Source: Onthophagus taurus (Eukaryota; Arthropoda; Insecta; Coleoptera; Scarabaeidae). Taken from it: 64,000 nt of DNA. Shown here in pieces: positions 39,235 through 50,983 of this stretch (the stretch's first letter is position 1; the number at the start of each line of letters is the position of its first letter). The position numbers were made by a program, and so were the translations under genes. The notes under the pieces are model-generated. The model worked only from the letters and a program-made list of their open reading frames with translations. It made no database searches and was not told where the DNA came from. The stretch spans positions 15,748,001 through 15,812,000 of the forward strand of contig NC_091968.1 in NCBI RefSeq assembly GCF_036711975.1, written 5' to 3'.

Positions 39235-39679
39235 TATATACAGGTGTCTTTTTTCTGCTAAAACTACATTTAAAATGGATGTATTATACATCAATGGATT
39301 CAGAAAGACAATCTCTATCCAATGACGTGAAGAAAAATATACGCAGCAATTTGAAAAACAAAAGTTAGTAATTACTTGAAATTGAAGATGGCGTTGTAAA
39401 AAATTTATTTGTAGCATGAATCATAGTATTTATAAAACCATTTTATTTGATACCTAGGTCATGAAAATCGGAATGTAAATAACAGAGTTACAGGTTGGGG
39501 CGTTTTTTGTGTGACACCCTGTATAAGGAAAATGTGGAGAAAATTAGCTTTTTTTTAAATTTTATTTTTTTTTTGTGTTTGTATTCTGATTGAGATTGTT
39601 ATTTGTTGTTATTTTTTGCCGTGTTCTCCGTTCATTAGTATTTGATGATTTGTTGTTACGTATTTATTTTATAATAATT

Positions 39680-40670
39680 ATGGCTCATTTAAATGAAACC
39701 CAACGCATAGAAATTTTAATTCTTATTGGATGTGGAGATAAAACCAGAACACAACAAGAGGTATGTAATTTGTTTTGTCAACAGTTACCAAAATTGAGAA
39801 GAAATTTAGAGAAACTGGACATGTTAGGCACATTGCATATGCTGGATGTCCTAAAATCGACGAAAACGTGAAACTTAATATTTTGTTAGCTGTTGAAGAT
39901 GATCCCCATAGTAATTCGAGGCAAATTGCACAGAGTTACCATCCATACAAAGTGCAGTTACTGCAAGAACTCAAGGAAGACGACACAGATCGCCGCATGG
40001 AATTCTTTGAAATTATGCAGAATCGATGTGACTATAATTTTTATTACACAACGTTTTATTACACAACATCTTTTTATTACACAACGTTTTATTTTCGAAT
40101 GAAGCTAGATTTTGCCTGAATGGCACAGTAAACCGACAAAATTGCAGATACCGGAGTAACGAAAATCCTCATTGGATAAGCGAGGTACATCTCATTGCAA
40201 AAAGGGAATGTATGGGTAAGGATAATTCACAATAAAATCAGTGGCCGTTTCTTCTTTGAACAAATTCTGACAGGTCAACGATATCTGGAGTTTTTGAGGA
40301 ATGAACTGATGCCTGTCCTTTTAGAAGAATTCCCAAATAATAATAACCGCAACTTACTGGACGACAATATTTGGTACTGGCGACAATGGTTTCAGCAGGA
40401 TGGTGCACTTTGCACATCCTGTTCGCGAATTTCTAAATAATAGTTTCCCTGAGCGGTGAATTGGCAGACTGGGACCGATAGAATGGGCCCCCAGATCTTA
40501 CACCCCTTGATATTTTCTATGGGGTTATCTAAAATCAAAAGTGTACGCTGAGAAATCACTCAATGTAGACGCATTAAAAAATCGTATTAACGTTGAAATT
40601 CGTAATATTAGTCAGCAATTTATTTGTAATACTTTGAAAGAATGTATGGAGAGCATTTCGAACAATTGAT
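39680..40670 (+). pseudogene. DD41D mariner-like transposase relic
   Basis: Starts with MAHLNETQRIEILILIGCGD (39680) and shifts frame for the second helix-turn-helix (VTKIEKKFRETGHVRHIAYA). It continues through SYHPYKVQLLQELKEDD to a catalytic region with ATFCLNGTVNRQN, FQQDGA (second Asp) and WAPRS...LTPLDIF (third Asp). The spacing would be about 41 residues, but several stops and small deletions interrupt it, including loss of the SPD tripeptide. A triplicated TATTACACAACG-like insertion at 40042-40092 breaks the middle. It cannot be active. Confidence 0.8.
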
Positions 40671-41020
40671 TAAATGATTAGAATCAGAATTTGTTTCTTT
40701 TTTATAATATAATTCATGTTCTACGGACATTAAATAATTTTAAATATTAAAACTTAATACCTTGCACATTAAAACTTGAATTATTAGTGTTTTTTAATAG
40801 AGAATAAAAAATTAAAGAATACGTTGTCATGGTTACGCATGGGTAACACTATTTTTTATTCGAAAAAAAAATAAAATTTGCAAAATAACTAATACAAAAC
40901 TAAAGAACATAAAACAGAAAAAAATACAAACAAACAATTACAACACAGAAAACAATGCAAAAATACTATAATATATTAAAACTAAACAAAGCGTTTCCAT
41001 GATTATCCATGGGTAGTGTA

Positions 41021-43314
41021 GAGTGGGGCAATAGTCCGCGTGGGGCATAAGTCTGAAAAGTCGGTTTTGCAGAGGCGGATAAACAATCTGGCAACCCTGT
41101 CATACCGTAACCTTCGATAGCCAGTATTGATACAGTAGGATATATTAAACACATGCAAATCGCATGGATCTGTTGACAGCAGAAGTGGCGTTAAATTTGA
41201 AATTTGATTGAGTATATGGGGCATAAGTCACATTTTCGCATGGGGCTTATGATGTTTTAAGATTTTTACCCACATGATATTTGCAGTTGATTTAATTAAA
41301 AATTTCTCATGTGCAGAAACTATAAAAGAAAGTCTACGAGAAAATTGTGCACAGAGGAAATGCTGCAAGTGGCCAGAGCTCAGATAGCTGATGGTTCCTC
41401 AATTCGGACACCCGCTACTATTTTAGGCATTCATGAGTCTACTTTGCGAAAAAGGTTGAAGTCTGGATATGGTGCAGTATCCTTTGGCAACTATACGTCA
41501 GTATTTACAGATGAAATGGAACGGATGCTGGTTCAGCATTGTAAAGAATTGAACAATAGGTTTACAGCCTAACATTCAAAAGTTTGAGGAGCATTGCTTA
41601 CGAGTATGCCATCTTAAATAAACTTAAACATCCATTTAATCTGTTTAAAAAGTTAGCTGGTAGGGACTGGGCATACAAATTTATAAAAAAATATAATCTC
41701 TCTTTAAGAACACCAAATCCAACTAGTTTGGCCAGGGTAATGGTCTTTAATAAAACTCAAATCGATGTTTTTTTATCAAATCAAACCAATCTTTACAAAA
41801 ATATGAATTTCCTCCAACTTGGATGAAAGTGGAATGTCTACGGTGCCAAATAAGGTGCCCAAGGTTGTCAGTAGTAAAGGAAAAAAATTGGTGGCAAAGG
41901 TATCATCTGCTGAGCGCGGTGAAACAATGACCATTGTATGTGCCATGAATGCTGCAGGAAATTTTGTCCCCCAGCTTTATATTTCCTCGTAAGCGAATGA
42001 AGAATAAACATATGGATGGAGCTCCGCCCCAATCTATCGGTATGATCTCAGACTCACGATATATTAACAGCACTTTGTTTTTGGACTGGTTGAAACATTT
42101 TCAAGCCCATGTGAGAGCTAATGCTGAGCATCCTGTGCTATTGATATTAGACAACCATTCATCCCATAGATAACTATTTTATTTTGTAGAGAAAATTTCA
42201 TACACCGTTGGACCGATGTTATTTCAAACCACTAAAAACGTTTTACGCGGATGAATGTGATCATTGGTTAACCAACAATCCAGGAAGAAATATAACCCAC
42301 TTCCAGATTGCGAAGATATTGGTGCGCGCCTATGAACGTTCTTCTACAATGGATAAGGGTATCAAAGCTTTCGAGTCCTGTGGAATTTATCCGTTGAATA
42401 AGAATGTGTTTGCCGAAGAAGATTTTCTTCCTTCAACTGTTACCGACCGAAATGTCCAGATCCAGCAAATAGATTATAGCGAATCAGACTCAGATCCTGA
42501 ATCATCTCTACCATAATCCGTGTTGCTCAAAAATAAAGTCAAAAAACATTTAACCCCTCAGCAGCCAACAAATGGTCCGGTTGCAAGTACCTCAGCAGTA
42601 GAAATTTCAATTGATGACCTTTATCACACACCTTCTACGTCTACAGTCGGCCCAAAAAACAAGCTAGTTTCTCCGGCAGAAATTATTCTGCCCCTAAAAG
42701 ATCTGAAGATCAGAAAAGAAGAAAGCGGGGCCAATAATCTGAAATACTGTCCGGCACCCCGTTTAAAGAAAAACTTGAGGCGGGACGAGCAGAAAGCTTC
42801 GAAAAGAAAATTTGCAAGCCAAGAAAGGTACAATGAGAAAAATCAGCAGCAACAAGAAAAAGAACGATTGCAAAAAGCCAAAACTATCTTCTTCTATAAT
42901 ACATTCGTGACCTGCGTGCTCCGAAAAATATAGCGACCCACCCACTGAAGACTGTATTCAGTGCAACCAGTGTCAAAACTGGTGGCACTAAAACTGCACT
43001 GCATACGAAAATATTGGAACATTTATTTGTGAACTTTGCGAGTAATAATAAGAACACAAGATTATTGCCCCACATGTTCATGACTTTTGCCCCAATGGTG
43101 GGGCAAAATTCCTATTCTGCGTTTTTTTGTATTTTTAAAATTTTCTTTTGTTTTGTTTGTTCTATCAGAACGAATAAAACATATATTATATTATTTATAT
43201 TTTTATACATAAATGATTGTATTAACATACCTGAAGTAAAGTGTTTTTTCGTTCACATTTGTTATTTTTATAATTATTTATAGCTTAGGTACGTCCTTTT
43301 GCCCCACGCTACTC
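41021..43314 (+). mobile_element. pogo/Tigger-like transposon
   Basis: Termini GAGTGGGGCAATAG (left) and the reverse complement of GAGTAGCGTGGGGCAAAAG (right), flanked by TA at 41019-41020 and 43315-43316. Further GTGGGGCA motifs lie near both ends (41040, 41218, 43062-43106), probably binding sites. It carries one transposase gene with a DDE_1 core. Confidence 0.8.
41309..43065 (+). pseudogene. pogo-like transposase with C-terminal PHD-like finger
   Basis: N-terminal psq helix-turn-helix (KRKSTRKLCTEEMLQVARAQ, ESTLRKRLKSG). A second DNA-binding domain is read in the next frame (LAGRDWAYKFIKKYNLSLRT). The core has LDESGMSTVPNK with the first Asp, MISDSRYINSTLF and LILDNHSSH with the second Asp. 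A gap of about 60 bases after it removes the third-residue region; PLDRCYFKPLKTFYADEC follows. A Ser-rich linker leads to an RRDEQKASKRKFASQERY basic region and a PHD-like finger (CIQCNQCQNWWH, FICELCE, with a stop inside). At least three frameshifts or stops disable it. Insect pogo proteins with such a finger are known. Confidence 0.8.
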
Positions 43315-43739
43315 TAATGTTATTTTTACGTTCACAAAAAAAAATAAAATTTGTACCTTTAAAACAAATTTTCTCAAAATTTTCCTTATGTAACCCATAT
43401 CGATATTTACATCGTTGGTCGCAGAAAAAAATATCGTTTCAGATTCTGTAAACAAATGCATAAAAAAATGACTATTATAATACCGAATTGTTGGAGACTA
43501 TTCGTCGGTACGTACCGATTTGTAGACGCCAAAGTTTTTAAATAGGTGTATGAACAGATTTCATGAGAGGAAACCAACTGCGTTGAATCTTTTTAAGAAG
43601 TTAAGATATCGGGTACAATGTGATTTATATATTTTTTTAACTATTATAGTAATTTAACATAAAATTATTAGTTAATTATTTTAACATAAAAAGTAAAATA
43701 AAGCTTTATTTAATTATATTATACATATTTTCTGTTAAA

Positions 43740-45100
43740 CAACAGGACAATTCAGAACTTGCTTCTTTGAGCCCAGAAAAATTGAAGAAACGCTGCGTTT
43801 GCGAGCATCATTTTCAAAGTGTCGATCTTTTAAAGAAAAATTATCCTCATCTGCCGTACCAATGTCATATAAAAATAAAACTAGAAACCATGTCATATAA
43901 AAATAAAAGTAGAAACCATGTCAAAGCAAGATAAGGACTGTGTTTGTTTTCGATGAAATAGCTATTAAAGACAACTTGAATACTCAATAAATAAAGGATT
44001 TACAGATATGAAGTAGAAAGATATGAAGATTTAGGGGAATACGGTCGAACTAGCAACCTGGCAAGCGAAGCTCTAGTTATTTTACTAAGAGGGTTAATAC
44101 TTACAATGAATAATTCCTCCACAGAGTATAAATCTATCTTCTTTCTACTCATGTAAATTTGTATGTGTCTTTTTCGCTCTCTCATCTATTTTTGCTCATC
44201 CACATCAAATTTTATTACATCGCAAATAAAATGCAGCAAACGTTCACCTTTTGGAAGATGGTGGACGTTAGATAATAAAATTATGGCATGGGCAGTTTAC
44301 AAGAGTGGTTCCAAATGCTATAGACTACTAAGGAGATTACTAGCATTCTCTTCAATAAGAACTCTTAAGATTCTACTTGAAAGTGTGACTTTTAATGTGG
44401 GCATAAATCCACATATATTTAGACATTTGGGAGAATGCCTGAAAACGTTTTCAGAAAGTGAACGACTTTGCACCCTGACTTTTGATGAAATGGCTATCAG
44501 AGAACATGTTCAATATAACGCACATACCGACTGTGTAGAGGGATTGGAGGACTTTAGCGCTGAAAGGACAAATAGATGTGCTAACTATGCCCTTGTTTTC
44601 ATGGTTCTGGGCATTGTGAGAGCATGGAAGCAGCCTATTGCTTTCTATTTTAGCAGGGGAGGTGTAAATTCTGCTAGACTGCAAGGTATATTAAGGGACA
44701 TTCTAACAGCTCTCAGCGCAAATGGTATAGCAGTGATAGCAACAGTGTGCGATATGGGAACGTCAAATGTTAAAACATTAAAGGACATGGGGTCTACAGA
44801 AACACATCCATATTTTGAACATGAAGGGAAAATTTATTCAAAAAATACAATGTTCAAATACCTGCATGCGATATTCTGCTGTCAGTGAATGCCCATGATT
44901 TACAGGCGAGGTGGTCTGATATTGTAGCAGTCTACAAAAGAGACAAAAACTCTCCACTGATTTTTAGGAGCCTCTACAAAATTAAAGATTACTACTTTGC
45001 AGCGCTGAAGCAAAGTTCAATGAAAGTTAAAATTGCAGCTCAAACACTCAGTCGATCAACAGGAAATTGTCTCTACAATGCAGTAATAAATGGTAAATAA
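43740..45100 (+). pseudogene. P-element (THAP9-like) transposase relic
   Basis: The first piece (43745-43860) is the end of a THAP zinc finger: LKKRCVCEHHFQSVDLLKK with a following YPHLPYQ. An intron-like gap follows to about 44250. The open frame to 44885 carries TLDNKIMAWAVYKSG, TLTFDEMAIREHVQYNAHTD with a catalytic Asp, and ALSANGIAVIATVCDMGTSN with a second. A frameshift near 44880 moves to NAHDLQARWSDIVAVYKRDK and ends at 45098-45100. The C-terminal region with the last acidic residue is missing because the Gypsy-1 element begins right after. The order of domains matches P elements and vertebrate THAP9. Confidence 0.8.
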
Positions 45101-45124
45101 CTATCGTATATCTTAGTTATTATT

Positions 45125-46175
45125 TTTACTATCGCTAGGGAAATATGTTAGTGATAGAATTACAGAAATAAAAGAATTTTGCAAAGCAATTAAAAAATAT
45201 TTCAATAGTTGTAATGAGGTTTTAGAAAGTAGACGTAAAGCAATCGAATCTTTATCCGATAATATAGAGTTAGGTTCTGATATAACTGTAAAAGACGAAA
45301 GAAAAATGAGTTCATTTGACTTAAAAACGGCAGGTTCTTTGTTTCCATCTATGGATGGTACGGAAGATACCACCAAACAGCTTATCGACTCAATTAAATT
45401 ATATGAGGAATTGTTGAATGATGCAGGTAAACAATTATTAACTAAATATGTACTAAAGAGAAAACTTTCACAAAGTGCTAAGTTGCGAATGAATAGTAAT
45501 TATAATAGTAATAATGATTTTGTTAAAGATTTAGAAAAACGCTTTTTGACCAAACATTCGGCAGCTGTACTTTCTGTAAAGTTGAATAATGCAAAATAAG
45601 GTTCTAGAACAGTTGAAGAGTTCGGCAAAAGTGTCGAAGAATTATTTGTGAATCTCACTATTTCACAAGCGGGTGTTAACGCGAGACATTAACTACATTA
45701 AGCGAAGTTAACGAAAAAATAGCAATAAATGCTTTTGCCTGTGGGTTACAAAATTTTGAATTACGTACTATCATAAAATCTCGAAATTATACTAAATTAA
45801 ATGACGCGATCCGTGGTGCTTTAGATGAAGAACCATCCCTGAGAAATCCATCAACTTTTCATGCGAGAGCTCACTTCGGTTCTAGAGGTAGATATAAAGG
45901 TAGAAATCAGTGATATAGAAACCCCCCTCAAAGTTTTTCTCAGCAATATACAAATAGTAATCAGTATCGCGGATATCAAAATTCAAGGAATAATATCAGA
46001 CCATCAAATAGCTTTCGTGGAAATAATCGTCGACCTAGTACAGGTACCTATAGAGGCTCTGCAAGAGGACATGTGTACTATTCCGAAACTGTTCAGAATA
46101 ACTCTAATAACAACCAAAATCTTAATGACATTCAAAATCAATCTGACAATAATTTAGAAAAAATTTTTCCTAACT
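45125..46175 (+). pseudogene. Gypsy-1 gag relic
   Basis: A capsid-like helical region reads across 45125-45780 with stops (ITEIKEFCKAIKKYF, KLSQSAKLRM, FVKDLEKRFLTKHS, INAFACGLQNFEL). An Arg/Gly/Asn-rich nucleocapsid-like tail follows (GSRGRYKGRNQ, NNRRPSTGTYRGSARG) instead of a zinc knuckle. Confidence 0.65.
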
Positions 46176-46335
46176 AATAAACATGAAATAGTAGTAAGTT
46201 ACAGTTTAAACGGGTTAAATTATGTAAATTTTACTTCTGTCAGCATATTTTTTCAAGAATTTTTAAATGACGATCATCTAATAAATCCATTAAATAAACT
46301 TGAGGTTAAAGACATTAGCTGTTCAGTAACTTCGC

Positions 46336-47546
46336 TTGGATCAGTTTATAGTAATTAATAATCCAAATTGTCAATTTCAGGGAATATTAGGATCAGATTT
46401 CTTTTTTAAATATTTTGCCACAATAAATTACGAAACATTTTTACTATCTCTTTGGATTGACAATGTTAAAGTTTCTGTACCCATTAACTCAGATGCGTCG
46501 GTATACACAATTTTACCAGCTCGATGCGAAATAATTAAGTATTTTCCAGTTACCTTAAAAGGAGATTTAGTGGTACTGAACGAGGAAATAAGTGATGGTG
46601 TTTTTGTTGCAAATACTGTAGTTATGGTCAATAACAATAATAAAATACCAGTTAGAATACTAAACACTAACGATCAAAACATTAAATTAAAAAATTTTGT
46701 TTCAAAGGTTGAAACTCTTGAGCATTATAATATATGCAACATTCAAACTAATAAAGCTTTAATAGTGAATATGGCAGATACTTTGCTAGATTTAATAAGA
46801 ATGGATCATTTAAATGCGGAAGAAAAACTAACATTACAAAGAGTGTGTACAAAATATTCCGATGTTTTTCATTTAGAACATGATACTTTGGGTGTTACTA
46901 ATGTTTATAAACAAAAGTTATAGTTGTAAAACTCAGTAACTCCATCTTATGTAAAACCATATCGCCTCCCTCATGCCCAAAAAGATGAAAGATTCTTTAT
47001 CAGGTGCAATGCACTTTTCTCATCTTGATTTGTCACAGGGGCACTACGAAGTAGAATTGGATCAAGCTAGCAGACCGTATAGTTAGTACAGATAGAGGTT
47101 AATTTCAGACGACGAGATTACCAATGGGACTTAAAGTTAGTCCTAGCGGGTTGAGTCATGCAATGACTATTGCAATGTCAGGTTTAACGTATGACATATG
47201 TTATGTTTATCTTGATGATCTAATTGTTTTTGGAAATACATTACTAAATCAGAATAAAAATCTTTTAAAAGTACTTCAAAGGTTAAGAGAGGTTAATTTA
47301 AAGCTTAACCCAAATACATGCGAATTTCTTAAAAAAGATATTGTTTATTTAGGTCATAACATATCCGCTGAAGGAATTTCACCGGATCAGTCAAAAGTCG
47401 AAGTAATAAAACATTATCCCGTCCCAAAAGATGCTAATGACACAAAAAGATTCGTCGCATTCGTAAAGTACTATAGACGTTTCTTTAAAGATTTTGCTCA
47501 TGTAGCTGCACCTTTCATGAATCATTTAACATGTAAAGGTTATTAA
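46336..47546 (+). pseudogene. Gypsy-1 protease and reverse transcriptase relic
   Basis: 46336-46923 carries the end of the aspartic protease (GILGSDFFFKYFA) and the start of the polymerase domain. After a gap with stops (46924-47120; the SHLDLSQGHYEVELD segment is recognisable near 47018), 47124-47546 holds the palm with CYVYLDDLIVFG, the connection LGHNISAEGISPDQSKV and the thumb VKYYRRFFKDFAHVAAPF. The catalytic YLDD is intact, but the frame is broken upstream. Confidence 0.75.
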
Positions 47547-47559
47547 ATAAAATATAAAA

Positions 47560-49890
47560 AATAAATTAAAAGCCACCCTTATATGTCCACCTACACTACA
47601 ATATCCAAACTTTTCCAAGGATAACACTTTTATTTTAAAAACAGATGCTTCAGGTTATGCTGTTGGTGCTATTCTTTGTAATGGAGATGACAGACCTGTA
47701 GCGTATTGTAGTCGTAGCCTTAATAAATCCGAGAAAAATTACAGTATAATCGAAAAAGAACTAACAACAATTGTATTTGCAGTAAAACATTTTAGACCTT
47801 ATCTATTCATTTCGATATTCAATATATAGTAGGAAAAAATAATGTGGCAGCAGATGCTTTGTTCCGCATAGAAATTTCTTTAGATCAACTTAAAAGTATG
47901 ACAAATAACACAGTAAATTTAAATGTTATAACTAGAGCTCAATAAAAGAAACTCACCAGTGATCTTAAGGATAAAATTAGCAATCATTTACAAGAAAGGA
48001 TTGGCCACCCTGGTATTGTAGAAATGTTAAAATGTGATGAGAATTCCACTGAATTAAAGTTACTAAACATTAATGAAATTAATAAAATAATAAAAGGAAA
48101 AGAATACGTAAAATTATAAGACTTTATTTATGTAAAACAGTTAAAAACTCTTTTTATGATTGATAATACCCGATCAGCGTTAACATTAGGTACATCGCTG
48201 GGGTATTTAAAGAAAATATGCATGCAAGAAAATCTATTAAAAGAACTATTAAAACTATCTCATGAGATGATAAAAAGATTAGGTATAAAGATAACAGTTG
48301 TAAAAGGTAAACAAACTGTACACGATTTAGAAACTAGACAACTTATCATTAACGACTATCATATGCTTCCTACTGGCGGACATGCGGGCATAAACCGGAC
48401 ATACAATAATATAAAAAAATGTTACACATAGCCAGGAATGCAAAAAGACGTTGAAAATTTCATTAAACGTTGCGATGATTATCAACGTTATAAATACCCG
48501 AATTGTAAAAAACAACCATTAACAATTACGACAACAACTTCATCTGCTTTTGAGAAAGTAGTTATATAAGTTAATTATAACCACCTGAACTTTTATGTTT
48601 GAATATCCAAGTAATGACAAGCGAGAAGCTGCACAACGCGTGTTTGTAAATTTACCTTACAACCCTCCTATATATAACCCCAGATGGACGAGGATCTCAA
48701 ACCACGGTAGCAGTTTGAGTATCGCAACATTCTAGGTCCGTGCCTACCACCGAAATCTCCTATCATCCCTATACATTCCTACCCATTTCCTAAAAAAAAC
48801 CTAATAAAATCTATCTAATAATTACCCATCTCTTAACTTTTCTATTAAATTAGTTTATTTTTAAATTTCAAATTTAAAACTATAATATAGGCAACTTCAA
48901 AACTGATTTTCTAACCTATAACGGTAACAAACACGTGCACACATAATTCCATCTTGTTCGTTAGTTTAGACTTGATACACAATTTTACTATTAATAATAA
49001 CATAGACACTTTTCAATAAAGCGCTTCATAGAGATTTCAAGATACAAATTGTCAAGAGAGCTTTAAAGTTAAATTGACGTAAGTGTAATAGAATTTAGTA
49101 TTTAATCTAAAAGACAACTATCAACATTCAATGAATACAACTTTAAATTGATTTTTAACATTTTTAAGTATAGTAGTTGTTATTTTGTAATAGGAAATTC
49201 GAAAGTTCCTGAAGATGGTTTTATAAAAGGACTGAAACCGGTAAAATTTATAACATTACATCCATTTTAATAAAAGTACAGAAAGATAAAAGTATTTTAC
49301 TTTAATTAAAAGAATGTTGAGAAAAACAGAAGATAGTGGATGTGATCCTTATGTGGCACTAATGGAATATAGAAATACGCCTATCGACACTATTATTAAT
49401 AAATCTCCAGCAGAGCTAATGTTTGGAAGAAGAATTAACGCATTTTTACCGACTATAGACAATTTAAAAAAAAATACCAAATATAATAATGAGAAAGGTA
49501 AGCTGGAAAGCAAACAAGAAATTTACAAATATTATTACGATCGAAAGTATAATGTTAATCTACCAGAGTATAATAAAGGAGAAATAGTATACGTGAAAGA
49601 TAAAATACATAATATGACGCCAGCAAAGTTATTGAAAAACCGATAGACCACGATGTTATAAATTGGAATTGCCAACTGGAAACATTGTTGAAAGAAATAA
49701 ATTCAACATCCACAAAGCTTCAACTGAATAAATTGTAAAAAAAGAAGATTTACCAGAAGTATGTAAGGATGAAATAAATAATAGTAATAACAAACCATCT
49801 AATAATGACAATAGCTGTAATGATATGGTTAAAACTCGGACTGGACGAACAATTAAAAAACCCGCTTATTTGTCTGAATATATTCCTTAA
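47560..49890 (+). pseudogene. Gypsy-1 RNase H and integrase relic
   Basis: RNase H is read near 47630-47870 (LKTDASGYAVGAIL, EKELTTIVFAVKHF) with a deletion before ADALFRIEI. The integrase HHCC finger lies at 48340-48500 (HMLPTGGHAGINRT...RCDDYQRYK). The catalytic core is absent; in its place is about 740 bp of unrelated AT-rich DNA (48570-49310). The C-terminal part resumes at 49314-49646 (KSPAELMFGRRIN, KGEIVYVKDK) and ends with KTRTGRTIKKPAYLSEYIP before 49890. The first integrase stop is just before the replaced segment. Confidence 0.7.
48570..49310. mobile_element. Unidentified insert replacing the Gypsy-1 integrase core
   Basis: This AT-rich segment has no ORF, a TATATAA near 48670 and a GGTTTTATAAAAGGAC near 49219. 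TTAATTA occurs at both junctions and may be a target duplication. A solo LTR is one possibility; there is not enough to be sure. Confidence 0.35.
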
Positions 49891-49913
49891 TAAAAAATTT
49901 TAAAAAAAATGGA

Positions 49914-50065
49914 TGTCATATGTATCACATAGATGGCGCGGTGGTAGTAAGACGTAAATATAGATAACAAGCATAAAGTATAGTATGTAGAGGTTACAGT
50001 AAAACTAAGTAACTAATAAACAATTATAAAATATAGTTGTGGTTTAATATAAAGTAAACCTTACA
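49914..50065 (+). repeat. Gypsy-1 3' LTR
   Basis: Starts TGTCATATGTATCACATAG after a polypurine run and ends near TTACA, giving TGT...ACA ends. The second copy that would confirm it is absent. Confidence 0.5.
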
Positions 50066-50410
50066 ATGAATACTACAAATAAACTTTTTCCAACGCCTTC
50101 TTCTATTGTATGCGATCATCAACTTTTGATTTTCAAATTACTCGGTATATTTTCCTTCACACTACTGTACAGAGATTTGTTTTCTGAACCCATTGATGTA
50201 CAATACATCAACATTAATTATAACTGTAGTAGAGAAAAACATTAAAATACTTTCCGAATATTCTCTTAAAGTCACTTGTGTTATACTGTAGTGTGCCATG
50301 AGAAAAAATAAAACAAACAACTTATAAATGTCATTTACAACTGCTTCGGGCATTGAAATAACATTTAATGACTGTTATCAGTTTTGCGCGTTATTTTTTT
50401 TCATGACACA
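50066..50410. mobile_element. Left part of a palindromic element-C copy, split by Gypsy-2
   Basis: Matches element C around 38560-38900 (AAATAAACTTTTTCCA, CATCAACTTTTGATTTTC). Its continuation lies on the other side of Gypsy-2, at 55374-55545. Confidence 0.75.
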
Positions 50411-50622
50411 TGTGGCAACCACCACAGGCAACCACCACAATTATAAATTAAATCATAAATGAATTCATCAAAATATAAATCATAGTAATAAGTTTTTTTT
50501 TAACAAAAATTGTAAATCCATAGAGATACAAAAAGTGTTGTTTATTGTTATTATTATAAAATAAAAAGTCAAGTCACGTTGTAACGTAAATTGGTTTTAC
50601 TCTCTTTTTAAATTGTCACACA
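50411..50622 (+). repeat. Gypsy-2 5' LTR
   Basis: Starts TGTGGCAACCACCACA and ends TGTCACACA. GGCAACCACCACA is present twice here but once in the 3' LTR, accounting for most of the length difference (212 against 196 bp). Other differences are few, so the insertion is young. Confidence 0.9.
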
Positions 50623-50625
50623 AAT

Positions 50626-50640
50626 TGGTGACCCCGAACA
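50626..50640 (+). promoter_or_regulatory. Gypsy-2 primer binding site
   Basis: TGGTGACCCCGAACA begins four bases after the LTR end. TGGTGACC is the usual form of a tRNA 3'-end complement; which tRNA is not determined. Confidence 0.65.
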
Positions 50641-50983
50641 AGAACTAACCCGACATCGAAAAAGAAGTAACCCAAAGTTAAGTTATAAGAACCAATAAGA
50701 ACCCGACGTTTTGGAGAAAGACGTGAAAGATTTGACGTAAATTAGAATTGTCTTCGTCGTTTTCTTCATCCAATTCTCCCCAACCTCGCACCAGAGACCG
50801 ATCCTGCTATTTTTCCATAACCACAACGACTTGGTGATACCTATCCAGCGACCATCCACGAGTCTACATGCGGATTTTTAGAGACGAAACCTACATTGCA
50901 GGTATTTCGATTTCTGGTAAGGGTTAATAGGTGTTGATCAGCAATATAATTATTTGAACCTAAATAAGTATCCTACCACAATC

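Larger units (their letters stand above)
37056..39521. mobile_element. Palindromic TA element A, itself split by elements B and C
   Basis: Ends CAGGGTGTCACACAAAAAAC and complement; arms of about 285 bp at 37056-37338 and 39237-39521. Flanking TA is duplicated. The centre of the palindrome (CACCTGTA/TACAGGTG) is where elements B and C sit. Confidence 0.8.
36985..43460 (+). mobile_element. DD41D mariner-like element swollen by nested insertions
   Basis: Outer inverted repeats begin TGCATTTGTTTACAGAATC at 36985 and end at 43460 with the reverse complement, flanked by TA. They extend about 110 bp inward, but the left repeat is split by a 2466-bp palindromic element and the internal right side holds a pogo element. 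Removing both leaves about 1.7 kb, a normal mariner size, with the transposase relic at 39680-40670 inside. Its 3' flank includes a direct duplication of about 50 bp (near 40830-40880 and 40990-43350). Confidence 0.8.
45110..50065 (+). mobile_element. Degenerate Ty3/Gypsy retrotransposon (Gypsy-1), 5' truncated
   Basis: Gag, protease, reverse transcriptase, RNase H and integrase pieces follow in the Gypsy order. A 3' LTR of about 152 bp (49914-50065, TGTCATATG...TTACA) follows a purine run (AAAAAAAATGGA). No 5' LTR was found; the left edge adjoins the P-element relic at about 45110. Many stops and a large replacement in the integrase show that it is dead. Confidence 0.8.

Noticed and set aside
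41011..43320. Longer target duplication around the pogo element (CATGGGTA)
   Set aside because: The similarity is part of an older direct duplication in the mariner's 3' region; only TA is duplicated at the element ends.
45100..45130. 5' LTR of Gypsy-1
   Set aside because: No sequence matching the 49914-50065 LTR is present at the left edge; the element is truncated there.
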